Of a stretch of 64,000 nucleotides of DNA, positions 56,300 through 64,000 are shown one piece after another (the first letter of the stretch is position 1; each line of letters begins with the position of its first letter). The position numbers and the translations under genes were made by a program. The DNA lies in contig NZ_SGIU01000002.1 of the NCBI RefSeq assembly GCF_004296335.1, positions 75,882 to 139,881 on the forward strand. The letters run 5' to 3'. The DNA is from Flagellimonas allohymeniacidonis (GTDB taxonomy: Bacteria > Bacteroidota > Bacteroidia > Flavobacteriales > Flavobacteriaceae). The notes under the pieces are model-generated. The model did not search any database, had not been told where the DNA came from, and saw only the letters and a list, made by a program, of their open reading frames with translations.

Positions 56300-56659
56300 T
56301 TATATTTCTATTAATCCCTGATATTCCACAATATACTCCTCGTTCAATAGAACCGGTAAGTTTTGGTCCGAGGCATTGGAGAGTCCCACACCTGCAAAAT
56401 AGGTTTTGGCCTCAAACTTGTCTGCGTGCGACTTTACCTTTTGCATTAAGGCATCGTCAAAATCTCTAGGGTCATCTGGAAAAACTACATTGCGAACTAC
56501 TATAAAATGCAATGTTTTTTCCTTTAAACACACATATTGCGGATTCTTTCTGGGCTTGCTGTTGATGGCCATAAACTCGAAACCATCCGCCTCTAGCTGA
56601 CGTCCCACAATGTTCATCGCCAAGTTGTGTAATTCCTGTTCTGTTAATTCTCTGCTCAT
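56300..56659 (-). CDS. Conserved small protein between nqrF and apbE
   Basis: A 119-aa soluble protein from ATG 56659: MSRELTEQELHNLAMNIVGR, LEADGFEFMAINSKPRKNPQ, then FIVVRNVVFPDDP. There is no signal peptide and no membrane span. In databases such proteins are often called NADH:quinone reductase subunit F, from position only. It has no flavin or iron-sulphur motif. The gene ends 1 nt before apbE and follows a terminator-like hairpin after nqrF. It may help flavinylation or assembly of Na+-NQR (inference). Confidence 0.78.
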   Translation of the reverse strand: MSRELTEQELHNLAMNIVGRQLEADGFEFMAINSKPRKNPQYVCLKEKTLHFIVVRNVVFPDDPRDFDDALMQKVKSHADKFEAKTYFAGVGLSNASDQNLPVLLNEEYIVEYQGLIEI

Positions 56660-56662
56660 CGG

Positions 56663-56694
56663 AAACAAAAGACCGATGCTTTAGGGCATCGGTC
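56663..56694 (-). terminator. Terminator/attenuator between nqrF and the small gene
   Basis: On the minus strand GACCGATGC (56694-56686), a 6-nt loop and GCATCGGTC (56679-56671) are followed by TTTTGTTT (56670-56663), a good intrinsic terminator. It ends only about 4 nt before the ATG at 56659, so readthrough would be needed for expression of the last two genes from the nqr promoter. Confidence 0.8.
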
Positions 56695-56752
56695 AGGTTT
56701 ATTTTAAAATACCACTCGAACAAGCTCGAGAGGATAAGGGACTAAATATCTA

Positions 56753-58060
56753 TTATCCGCCAAAATCGTCAAAGCGTATATTCTCATCTGGAATACCGAA
56801 ATCCTCTCCCATTTTCTGAACAGCCTTGTTCATCAATGGAGGACCGCAGAAGTATAATTCGATATCTTCAGGTGCCTCGTGATGGTTCAAATAGTTGTCT
56901 ATAACGCAATTGTGGATAAATCCAACAAACCCATCACCTTCGGCGTCAATGTCCTTTTTTACTTTCCAGTTATCTTCTTCCAAAGGCTCAGAAAGGGCCA
57001 TATAGAATTTAAAATTAGGAAACTCACGTTCCAATTGCTTGAAGTGGTCGATGTAGAACAATTCTCTTTTCGAACGTCCTCCGTACCAATAGGTAACCTT
57101 CCTGTTTGTTTTCAAGGTTTTGAAAAGGTGATATAAATGCGAGCGCATAGGCGCCATACCGGCTCCACCGCCCACATAAAGCATTTCTGCATCGGACTCG
57201 TTGATGAAGAATTCACCAAACGGACCTGAAATGGTAACATCGTCCCCGGGCTTCAATCCAAAGATGTAAGAGGAGGCAACCCCAGGGTTGACATCCATCC
57301 ATCCATTTTTTGAACGGTCCCACGGTGGCGTGGCAATACGCACATTCAACATAATTTCACGCCCTTCTGCCGGATAGGAAGCCATGGAATAGGCTCGTTC
57401 GACAGTTTCGGTATTTTTCATCACCAAGGGCCACAGATTGAACTTATCCCATTCGTTTTTAAACTTATCTGGAGTTTCATGTTCCTCAGGATGCGCGGTG
57501 ATATCTATGTCTGCATACTTTACTTCGCAAGGTGGTATCTCGATTTGAATGTATCCTCCCGCCTTGTAGTTCATATCCTCCGGAATCTCAACAACAAACT
57601 CTTTGATGAAAGAAGCCACATTGAAGTTCCGAACCACCTTGGCATGCCATTTCTTGATTCCGAAGACTTCCTCTGGAATGGTAATTTCCATATCCTGCTT
57701 CACCTTCACCTGGCAGGCCAAACGGGCACCTTCATTCAATTCTTTCTTGGAAAAGTGCGGTGTCTCTGTTGGAAGTGCCTCTCCCCCACCAGAAAGTACG
57801 TGGCATTCACATTGGATACAGGTTCCCCCTCCTCCACAAGCGGAAGGCAAGAATACTTTTTGGTTTCCCAAAGTTGATAAAAGTGAACTCCCAGAGGCCA
57901 CTTCAATTTCCTTTTCTCCATTAATGGTAATGGTCACGGGTCCTGATGGAGCCAACTTTTCTTTGGTAAATAGTAATAGTGCCACCAAAAGCAGCAATAA
58001 AATAAGGAACGATACAACTGTAATTAGAATGGTACCCCCTGTACTTGCGGCTAAAATCAT
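56753..58060 (-). CDS. nqrF: Na+-translocating NADH:quinone reductase subunit F
   Basis: A 435-aa subunit where NADH donates electrons. One N-terminal membrane helix ([18 protein letters not shown]) precedes a 2Fe-2S ferredoxin domain with cysteines in [17 protein letters not shown] and ARLACQVKV. The FAD/NADH reductase domain has RAYSMASYP (FAD), [25 protein letters not shown] (NADH) and [11 protein letters not shown]. It ends in the typical FDDFG. Normal length. The last subunit gene of the operon. Confidence 0.97.
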   Translation of the reverse strand: MILAASTGGTILITVVSFLILLLLLVALLLFTKEKLAPSGPVTITINGEKEIEVASGSSLLSTLGNQKVFLPSACGGGGTCIQCECHVLSGGGEALPTETPHFSKKELNEGARLACQVKVKQDMEITIPEEVFGIKKWHAKVVRNFNVASFIKEFVVEIPEDMNYKAGGYIQIEIPPCEVKYADIDITAHPEEHETPDKFKNEWDKFNLWPLVMKNTETVERAYSMASYPAEGREIMLNVRIATPPWDRSKNGWMDVNPGVASSYIFGLKPGDDVTISGPFGEFFINESDAEMLYVGGGAGMAPMRSHLYHLFKTLKTNRKVTYWYGGRSKRELFYIDHFKQLEREFPNFKFYMALSEPLEEDNWKVKKDIDAEGDGFVGFIHNCVIDNYLNHHEAPEDIELYFCGPPLMNKAVQKMGEDFGIPDENIRFDDFGG

Positions 58061-58062
58061 CT

Positions 58063-58803
58063 TTACTTGTTTATGACTTCGTTATAAGAGACTGCCTTCT
58101 CTTCGTCCTCAATCTCTTTTTCAATTTTCTTTTCTTCAACTTTTTTTGCTGTGGACGTATCTACATCCTCAGGTGGCTCATTGTCTCCGGTCAACATTCC
58201 CCCGAAACTCTGAAAACCAATTCCCATCAATCCAGTGATGATGAAAGTGATTCCCAATCCACGAAGTGGAGCCGGAACATTGGAATATCTGATTTTTTCC
58301 CGAATGGCCGCAATGGCCAAAATGGCCAAAAACCATCCGATTCCTGAGCTAATCCCATAATTCAAGGCCAAGCCCAAGGAAGGTATTTCCCTAGCTTGCA
58401 TGAAGAGTGATCCCCCGAGAATGGCACAATTCACCGCAATCAACGGCAAAAATATACCCAAGGAATTATAAAGTGCAGGAGAAAATTTCTCAACAACAAT
58501 CTCCACCAATTGCACCATTGTGGCAATGGTTGCAATGAATAGGATGAACGACAAAAAGCTTAGGTTGTAATCCGCATATTCTGGACCCAACCAGGCCAAT
58601 GCCCCATCTTGTAGCAAGTAGGTGTCCAACAACCAGTTCAAAGGTACTGTTACTCCCAAAACAAAGATTACAGCGGCACCAAGTCCTACTGCAGTACTTA
58701 CCTTTTTGGAAACCGCCAAATAGGAACACATCCCCAAGAATACGGCAAATACCATGTTGTCGATGAAGATGGACTTAAAAAATAATTCTATATGCTCTAA
58801 CAT
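58063..58803 (-). CDS. nqrE: Na+-translocating NADH:quinone reductase subunit E
   Basis: A 246-aa inner-membrane subunit with six helices of the Rnf/Nqr D/E type, for example [20 protein letters not shown] and [17 protein letters not shown]. The conserved Cys residues in MCSYL and NCAILG bind an intramembrane iron centre in NqrD/E. It is about 45 residues longer than usual because of a charged C-terminal tail ([20 protein letters not shown]) after [10 protein letters not shown]. It ends 3 nt before nqrF. Confidence 0.95.
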   Translation of the reverse strand: MLEHIELFFKSIFIDNMVFAVFLGMCSYLAVSKKVSTAVGLGAAVIFVLGVTVPLNWLLDTYLLQDGALAWLGPEYADYNLSFLSFILFIATIATMVQLVEIVVEKFSPALYNSLGIFLPLIAVNCAILGGSLFMQAREIPSLGLALNYGISSGIGWFLAILAIAAIREKIRYSNVPAPLRGLGITFIITGLMGIGFQSFGGMLTGDNEPPEDVDTSTAKKVEEKKIEKEIEDEEKAVSYNEVINK

Positions 58804-58819
58804 AACTTCCTCTTTGTTT

Positions 58820-59467
58820 TTATGCTTCTTCTATCAATGCTCTGTTTCTTGAACGCTGCACCCAGATAATAATCCCAACTACGATCAAAGCCGCAGGAGG
58901 TATGATCATAAATCCGTTGTTTTCATAACCTATGGAATACAATCCTGTTTTCGCTACAGGGTCTCCAAATACTGGAATCCCAAAAAGCGTTCCCGATCCC
59001 AAAAGCTCACGGAAAAATCCGACGATAATAAGGATAACACCGTATCCAAGGGCATTTCCAATTCCATCTAAAAAGGACCTCCAAACACCGTTGCCCAAGG
59101 CAAAGGCTTCAAAACGTCCCATGATAATACAGTTGGTAATAATCAATCCGATAAATACCCCTAGGGTTTTGCTCAGTTCGTACGCAAATGCCTTGAGCAC
59201 TTGGTCCACCATAATTACCAATGAGGCCACGACAACCAATTGCACAATAATCCGGATTTTGGATGGTATCAAATTTCGCATCAAGGAAATCACAACATTC
59301 CCGACGCCCATCACAAAAATTACGGATAGGGCCATTACAACAGAAGCTTTTAATTCAGCGGTAATCGCCAAGGCGGAACAGATTCCCAATACCTGAATGG
59401 TAATTGGGTTGTTATCAGCCAAAGGGTCTAGAATCAGATTTGCATCTTTCTTGGATAGTAAGGCCAT
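58820..59467 (-). CDS. nqrD: Na+-translocating NADH:quinone reductase subunit D
   Basis: A 215-aa inner-membrane subunit, homologous and inverted relative to NqrE. Helices include TIQVLGICSALAITAELKAS and FIGLIITNCIIMGRFEAFAL, each with the Cys that binds the shared iron site. Length is typical. The gene starts 1 nt after nqrC stops and ends 16 nt before nqrE. Confidence 0.95.
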   Translation of the reverse strand: MALLSKKDANLILDPLADNNPITIQVLGICSALAITAELKASVVMALSVIFVMGVGNVVISLMRNLIPSKIRIIVQLVVVASLVIMVDQVLKAFAYELSKTLGVFIGLIITNCIIMGRFEAFALGNGVWRSFLDGIGNALGYGVILIIVGFFRELLGSGTLFGIPVFGDPVAKTGLYSIGYENNGFMIIPPAALIVVGIIIWVQRSRNRALIEEA

Positions 59468-59468
59468 A

Positions 59469-60218
59469 TTAATTGGATCTAATCGTTTTTAAATAAGGTT
59501 CGTAAAGCTTCAGGCTTTCTTTGATCATTGCAGTAACTCCGTTACCAGTAATTGTGGCACCGGCCAGGGCATCGACTTCATTATCGTCTTTATCGGTGTT
59601 AGCAGGATCATTATTTCCTTTGACCACCCCAATACCAGCAAACCGATTACCTTCAAGAAGAGACTCACCTATAAAGTCATCCATGAAATAGCGCTGCTTG
59701 ATATTGGCCCCAAGTCCTGGTGTTTCGGCCTTGTGATCGAAATACACGCCTTGTACCACCATATTTTCATCCAAGGACATAAAACCCCAAATGGCGTCCC
59801 ATAATCCTTTTCCATACATCGGTAAGATGTAGGTTTTCTTACCATCCTTCTCACCAATAAAAACGGGCAACTGAGCTTCCTGACCATTTTTCAAAGCACT
59901 GATCTGCTTTTTTAGGTCAATCAGGTATGCCTCGCTATTTTCCTCAACACCACTATTGGTAATCACCAATTGCTTTTGAATGTATTTTGCAAACTCTTCT
60001 TCAACAATATCAGTGGGGACAAAGCTCACATCACCGTTTCCTTCATTCTGATTCACGCCCATGGCATACAGAATATTTTGTTGCTTCTCGAACCGTTCGT
60101 TCTCATCGATTCGAGGTCGAAGTCCAGAGGCAAAGAAGGCCAAAATGGATCCTACCACTACCACCATGATGACAGCAAAGAGTACGGTAAAGCTATTTTT
60201 TTCAGTGTCTATCGCCAT
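59469..60218 (-). CDS. nqrC: Na+-translocating NADH:quinone reductase subunit C
   Basis: A 249-aa subunit with one N-terminal membrane helix (FTVLFAVIMVVVVGSILAFF) and a periplasmic FMN-binding domain. The flavinylation site is DALAGATITGNGVTAMI, where the first Thr after GA receives FMN through a phosphoester bond made by ApbE. TPGLGANIKQRYFMDDF is the conserved segment before it. It carries electrons to NqrB. Spacing to nqrB is 2 nt. Confidence 0.96.
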   Translation of the reverse strand: MAIDTEKNSFTVLFAVIMVVVVGSILAFFASGLRPRIDENERFEKQQNILYAMGVNQNEGNGDVSFVPTDIVEEEFAKYIQKQLVITNSGVEENSEAYLIDLKKQISALKNGQEAQLPVFIGEKDGKKTYILPMYGKGLWDAIWGFMSLDENMVVQGVYFDHKAETPGLGANIKQRYFMDDFIGESLLEGNRFAGIGVVKGNNDPANTDKDDNEVDALAGATITGNGVTAMIKESLKLYEPYLKTIRSN

Positions 60219-60220
60219 TG

Positions 60221-61483
60221 TTATACAGTTTCAGTTTTTAATTCTTCCACCTCACCGGATACTTTAGGGAAGATGGTTGCATTTTTCAATCGCTTCATTC
60301 TTCGTTTTACGTTTCCTCGAACTACGTAGTGATCTATGGTAGGAGCAAAAACGTTCATCAATAGGATTGCCAAGAATACACCTTCCGGATATCCTGGGTT
60401 GAATACCCGAATCATAACGGACAGGAATCCAATCAAGAAACCATAAATCCATTTGCCTCTATTGGTTTGGGAGCCTGTAACTGGGTCTGTGGCCATGTAG
60501 ACAATACCGAAGGCCAAACCGCCAACAAGCAGGTGTTGCCAGAACTCAAAGCTCATCAATCCATAAAACTTGCTGTATTCAGGAATCCATTCGGCAGCAA
60601 CTATTCCATTGAATATAAGTCCCATAGCCAATGATCCCACTACGGCACTCACCATTATTCTCCAAGAAGCGATTTTGCTAAAAATCAAGAACAGACCTCC
60701 CAAGAGAATTAGGAATGTGGAGGTTTCACCTACCGACCCTGGAATGAATCCAAAAAACATTTCGGAAAGATCATATTTAGCGAACATCTCAGTATTGTTG
60801 CCCTGGGCCAGATATCCCAAAACCGTTTCACCTGAAATGGCATCGGCAGTACCGGCTCTATCGACAGCACCGTGCACCCAAACTTTATCACCACTCATCC
60901 AAGTAGGGTATGCAAAGAACAAGAAAGCCCGAATGGTCAAAGCAGGATTCAAGATATTCATTCCCGTTCCTCCAAACACCTCTTTTCCTATTACAACACC
61001 AAAAGCAACGGCAACAGCCAACATCCAAAGTGGCGTATCAACAGGAACAATAAGGGGAACCAACATCCCGGTCACTAAATACCCTTCTTCCACTTCATGC
61101 CCTTTAATTACAGCAAATAGAAACTCAATGGCCAAACCTACTCCGTAGGAAACCACAACTATAGGTAGTACGGTTATTGCGCCCAACCAAAAGTTATCCC
61201 ATGTAATAAAGTGCTCTAAAACCGAGAAGTTTTCTGGAAAACCATTTATGGCAGAATAGTGCTGATAGCCAGCATTGAAAATCCCGAACAGCAAGCAGGG
61301 CACCAAGGCCATAATTACTGTGTTCATCGTGCGCTTTAGGTCGTCAACTGCTCGAACGTGACTTCCAGAATGGGTTGTTTCGTTAGGGCTGTACAAAAAG
61401 GTGTGCAAAGCGTTGAACGCCGGTGCCATTTTTTTGCCCTGATACTTCAATTTAGTTTGATGTAACTTTTCTTTCAATCCCAT
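60221..61483 (-). CDS. nqrB: Na+-translocating NADH:quinone reductase subunit B
   Basis: A 420-aa integral membrane subunit with about ten helices. It binds riboflavin and a covalent FMN and forms the Na+ path. Motifs include PNETTHSGSHVRAVDDLKR, GGTGMNILNPALTIRAFLFF and YMATDPVTGSQTNRGKWIYG. The flavinylation motif reads DAISGETVLG, with Glu where the family usually has Ala (SGAT), but the acceptor Thr is kept. Length is normal. Confidence 0.96.
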   Translation of the reverse strand: MGLKEKLHQTKLKYQGKKMAPAFNALHTFLYSPNETTHSGSHVRAVDDLKRTMNTVIMALVPCLLFGIFNAGYQHYSAINGFPENFSVLEHFITWDNFWLGAITVLPIVVVSYGVGLAIEFLFAVIKGHEVEEGYLVTGMLVPLIVPVDTPLWMLAVAVAFGVVIGKEVFGGTGMNILNPALTIRAFLFFAYPTWMSGDKVWVHGAVDRAGTADAISGETVLGYLAQGNNTEMFAKYDLSEMFFGFIPGSVGETSTFLILLGGLFLIFSKIASWRIMVSAVVGSLAMGLIFNGIVAAEWIPEYSKFYGLMSFEFWQHLLVGGLAFGIVYMATDPVTGSQTNRGKWIYGFLIGFLSVMIRVFNPGYPEGVFLAILLMNVFAPTIDHYVVRGNVKRRMKRLKNATIFPKVSGEVEELKTETV

Positions 61484-61486
61484 GTT

Positions 61487-62839
61487 TTATCCAATTTCTT
61501 GATACAATAAATCCAGTCCTTCCCTGATTATTTGCTGGTGCGGTTGTTTGGAGATACAAATGAACTCTGTTAAGGAGAAATCCTCAGGGGCCACTTCATA
61601 CAAGCCCAACTGCTCCATTTCATCCAAATCCTTAACCATGCAGGCCTTAAGCAACTGCAAGGGGTAGATGTCCAATGGGAATACCGCCTCATATCTGCCG
61701 GTGACCACAAAGGCCCTATGCTCTCCATTGGTATTTGTATCCAAATCATATTTTTTGTTCGGCTGCATCCACGAAAAGGTCAGTGCCCTTGTGGAGGATA
61801 TTTTGTTGAATACCGGTTTGTTCCAACCAAAGAACTCGTAATCGTCACCTTCCGGTATGGCCGTAACCGTATTATTATAAAACCCTAAATGACCTTCCGG
61901 ATGCGTCTTAGATCCTGTGAGCACATCTCCATTGATCAATCTGAACTTTTCTTGACTTACTCCACTCGCATACAAAAAGGTAGAAATCTCAGCGCCAATC
62001 TTGGTCGTGTAATACTTGGGAGATTTTACAACCGAACCTCCCAAAGCTATAGTTCGCTCAGCATTGAACTTCCCAGTAAGGAATAACTCACCAATTATGA
62101 CCAAATCCTGCGGGCTTATGGTCCATACCACCTCCCCTTTATTGACGGGGTCTATTTTATTTATTTGGGTTCCTACGAGCCCAGCGGGATGCGGGCCACT
62201 CACCTTATGCAAGGTAATACCCTCCAAACCGGCCAAAGGAGATTGGCTCGATTTACCAACTGAAACATGTATTTTTCCCGGTGTTAATGTCCTTAAAGCA
62301 CTTATTGCCGCTTGAAGCTCAGCTTCCTTTCCCTGCAAAACAAAATCTGGGTCTGCCGCTAAAGGTGCTGTGGCGTATCCGGAAATAAAAATGGCTTTGG
62401 GAGTGGAGTCAGGGGTGGCAATAATGTCATAGGGCCTTTGTTTGATGAAGGGCCATGCACCTGATTGAAGAAGAAACTTGCGCACTTCATCAGCTTCAGC
62501 CTTTTCGACATCCATTACTTTGTGCGAAGTGTACTCCTGTGTCTTGTCCGCTAGTATTTTAAGCGTCAAAATTCTTCTTCTTGCTCCTCTTACAATTTCC
62601 ACTAGCTCACCACTAACCGGAGAAACAAATAACATTTCCTCGTTAGCTTTATTGTAAAACAGAGGCTCCCCAGCTTTGACCTCGGCTCCTTGTTTTACCA
62701 ACATTTTAGGTGTAATTCCGTGAAAATCGTCTAGGTTCAGGGCGTATACGTTACTTAAAACGGCTTTGGAAGTTGTCTTTTCAGCCGCCCCGACGAGATT
62801 GATGTTCAATCCCTTCTTAATCCGAATGTCTTTAGACAT
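61487..62839 (-). CDS. nqrA: Na+-translocating NADH:quinone reductase subunit A
   Basis: A 450-aa peripheral subunit near the quinone site. It starts MSKDIRIKKGLNINLVGAAE, the normal family N-terminus. An in-frame upstream extension to 62917 is rejected because a TAAATTTG promoter box lies inside it. HGITPKMLVKQGAEVKAGEP is the lipoyl-like first domain, and VSPVSGELVEIVRGARR and GKIHVSVGKSSQSP follow. It is the first gene of nqrABCDEF. Its stop is 3 nt before nqrB. Confidence 0.96.
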   Translation of the reverse strand: MSKDIRIKKGLNINLVGAAEKTTSKAVLSNVYALNLDDFHGITPKMLVKQGAEVKAGEPLFYNKANEEMLFVSPVSGELVEIVRGARRRILTLKILADKTQEYTSHKVMDVEKAEADEVRKFLLQSGAWPFIKQRPYDIIATPDSTPKAIFISGYATAPLAADPDFVLQGKEAELQAAISALRTLTPGKIHVSVGKSSQSPLAGLEGITLHKVSGPHPAGLVGTQINKIDPVNKGEVVWTISPQDLVIIGELFLTGKFNAERTIALGGSVVKSPKYYTTKIGAEISTFLYASGVSQEKFRLINGDVLTGSKTHPEGHLGFYNNTVTAIPEGDDYEFFGWNKPVFNKISSTRALTFSWMQPNKKYDLDTNTNGEHRAFVVTGRYEAVFPLDIYPLQLLKACMVKDLDEMEQLGLYEVAPEDFSLTEFICISKQPHQQIIREGLDLLYQEIG

Positions 62840-62872
62840 ATTGGTAGACCTTTTATTATGAAAAATTGGTCG

Positions 62873-62880
62873 CAAATTTA
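62873..62880 (-). promoter_or_regulatory. Candidate -7 box for the nqr operon
   Basis: On the minus strand TAAATTTG matches TAnnTTTG exactly, 33 nt before the nqrA ATG. There is no TTG at the normal -33 distance. Confidence 0.45.
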
Positions 62881-62941
62881 CTACTAAAAGCATTCTTTTC
62901 ATAATAATTGACCACAAAAAACGGGATTACAACGAGCTAAA

Positions 62942-62971
62942 TTTGGTAGGCACACTTTTTGTTTACCTTTA
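62942..62971 (+). promoter_or_regulatory. Candidate promoter of the DUF5103/plug gene
   Basis: TTTG at 62942-62945 and TACCTTTA at 62964-62971 (seven of eight) are 18 nt apart. The start would fall near 62977, 14 nt before the ATG at 62991. Confidence 0.5.
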
Positions 62972-62990
62972 CCCAAAAATTGGGTCCCAA

Positions 62991-64000
62991 ATGCGTTTGA
63001 TGATCAAACAATTTATATTGCTGTTGTTTACTTCAGGTCTTGTTGCCCAAGTGCAAGAAGAGGTAAATCCACCATCCAACATAAAAACGGTGATTTTTCG
63101 TGGTCCGACGGAAGATCAATTCCCTGTTATTAAAATTGGCGAAACCATTACCCTCGAGTTTGACGACCTTACCGCCAGCGAGCAGGATTACTATTATAAA
63201 ATTGTTCACTGTGATTACGATTGGACACCATCGCAGCTTTTAAAGTCACAATATTTAGTGGGCATAGACAACCAGCGCATTATTGACTACGAAAACAGTT
63301 ACACCACCTTGCAACCGTATTCGAACTATCGCTTAAGCATCCCCAATGAGAACATAAGACTTAAAGTGAGCGGAAACTATGTTCTTGAAATCTACAACAT
63401 GCAAGGGGACCTGCAGTTTTCAAGAAGGTTTGTAGTTTATCGTGATTTGGTTCAGGTTGGTGGCGCAATTAGACGCTCCCGCGATTTCAACTTTCTCAAC
63501 GAAAAACAGGTCGTACAGTTTTCCATAAACACTGCTGGTTTTCCTGTGGTGAATCCCAAAAAGGAAATCAAAGTGGCCATTGTTCAAAATCATTTTTGGC
63601 CCACTGCGCTCTATAACATCAAACCACAATTTACGGTTGGCACAGAATTGGTCTATCGCTATGATCAGGAGACCAGTTTTTATGGGGGAAATGAATTTCT
63701 CAATTTTGATACCAAGGACCTCCGGACCACTTCTTTTGCCATTTCCAGAATTGAATTGGAAGACGTTTACAACCACTATCTTTTTACCAACGAGTTTCGA
63801 TATGATCAAAACTATACCTACTTTCCCGATATCAACGGAGATTTTGTGGTAAGGACATTCCAAGGCCAAGACGAAGCGCGGGAAGCGGAGTACACCCGGG
63901 TACATTTTAGCCTACCCTATTCGAATGAAATTGGTCTGGACAATGTATATGTCATTGGGAAGTTCAACAACTACACCATTGAAGAGGAGAATCGAATGGA
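62991..64000 (+). CDS. T9SS plug-type protein (DUF5103), 3' end outside window
   Basis: An open frame of 336 codons from ATG 62991 runs off the right edge. A signal peptide (KQFILLLFTSGLVAQ-like) is followed by the DUF5103 N-terminal domain: TVIFRGPTEDQFPVIKIGE, YYYKIVHCDYDWTPSQLL, NSYTTLQPYSNYRLSIPN, and the beta-rich RFVVYRDLVQVGGAI. This domain is named after the plug protein that closes the SprA/Sov outer-membrane channel of the type IX secretion system. That link fits the T9SS cargo genes at 40240 and 46201. The sequence ends in VYVIGKFNNYTIEEENRM. Confidence 0.88.
   Translation, partial: MRLMIKQFILLLFTSGLVAQVQEEVNPPSNIKTVIFRGPTEDQFPVIKIGETITLEFDDLTASEQDYYYKIVHCDYDWTPSQLLKSQYLVGIDNQRIIDYENSYTTLQPYSNYRLSIPNENIRLKVSGNYVLEIYNMQGDLQFSRRFVVYRDLVQVGGAIRRSRDFNFLNEKQVVQFSINTAGFPVVNPKKEIKVAIVQNHFWPTALYNIKPQFTVGTELVYRYDQETSFYGGNEFLNFDTKDLRTTSFAISRIELEDVYNHYLFTNEFRYDQNYTYFPDINGDFVVRTFQGQDEAREAEYTRVHFSLPYSNEIGLDNVYVIGKFNNYTIEEENRM

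Noticed and set aside
56300..56659. Annotation of the small gene as an NQR subunit F
   Set aside because: True NqrF is encoded at 56753-58060. The small protein lacks iron-sulphur, FAD and NADH motifs.

Overview
The window looks like chromosome from a member of the Bacteroidota, most probably a marine Flavobacteriaceae of the Muricauda/Allomuricauda kind (inference). The signs are type IX secretion (T9SS) parts and cargo, promoters of the Bacteroidota form (TTTG about 19 nt before TAnnTTTG), poor Shine-Dalgarno sequences, a complete Na+-translocating NADH:quinone reductase operon, SusB-like GH97 and GH109 glycosidases, CRY-DASH and FeS-type photolyases, and a kynurenine pathway. Coding density is very high. 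No gap between accepted genes exceeds about 210 nt. I saw no tRNA, rRNA, insertion sequence, CRISPR array or prophage.

1-3.0 kb (minus): a GHMP sugar kinase cut by the window edge, a Tat-exported GH109 glycosidase and a dienelactone-hydrolase-family protein. 3.1-10.1 kb: valS, divergent from a DUF1573 protein, then a PDZ aspartyl protease, an aminotransferase and murB. 10.3-21.4 kb: an ECF sigma/RskA-type anti-sigma pair, a second ECF sigma factor, lipA, a GAPDH gene overlapping a hybrid histidine kinase, lpxK, a Nif3-like protein, a coiled-coil protein with a degenerate zinc ribbon, a DUF4174 protein and kmo. 21.5-25.1 kb: a photorepair operon (flavin reductase, 47-aa DUF2256 protein, CRY-DASH, FeS photolyase) behind a striking inverted repeat. 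25.3-38.3 kb: a ClpP paralogue, a sigma factor/small protein/MscS operon, a lipoprotein, an MFS transporter divergent from an AraC regulator, kynU, a GNAT, an O-methyltransferase, a PAP2 phosphatase, TatA, and a four-gene unit ending in an M1 peptidase.

38.5-47.4 kb is the most unusual part: a cassette of surface-fibre genes. Three exported fibre-type proteins occur with two paralogous proteins that end in the T9SS/gliding-motility C-terminal domain. One fibre protein carries 343 uninterrupted collagen-type Gly-X-Y triplets. None of the fibre proteins has an obvious sorting domain of its own, and each of the two groups ends with a sorting-domain protein. This suggests a two-partner surface-fibre system.

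47.4-55.3 kb: an M15 peptidase, an M48 peptidase, a 55-aa membrane protein, an ankyrin protein, gpmI with a SusB-like GH97 enzyme, map and a methyltransferase. 55.3-62.8 kb (minus): the nqrABCDEF operon, then a small conserved gene and apbE, whose product attaches FMN to NqrB and NqrC. The window ends inside a DUF5103/T9SS plug-type gene.
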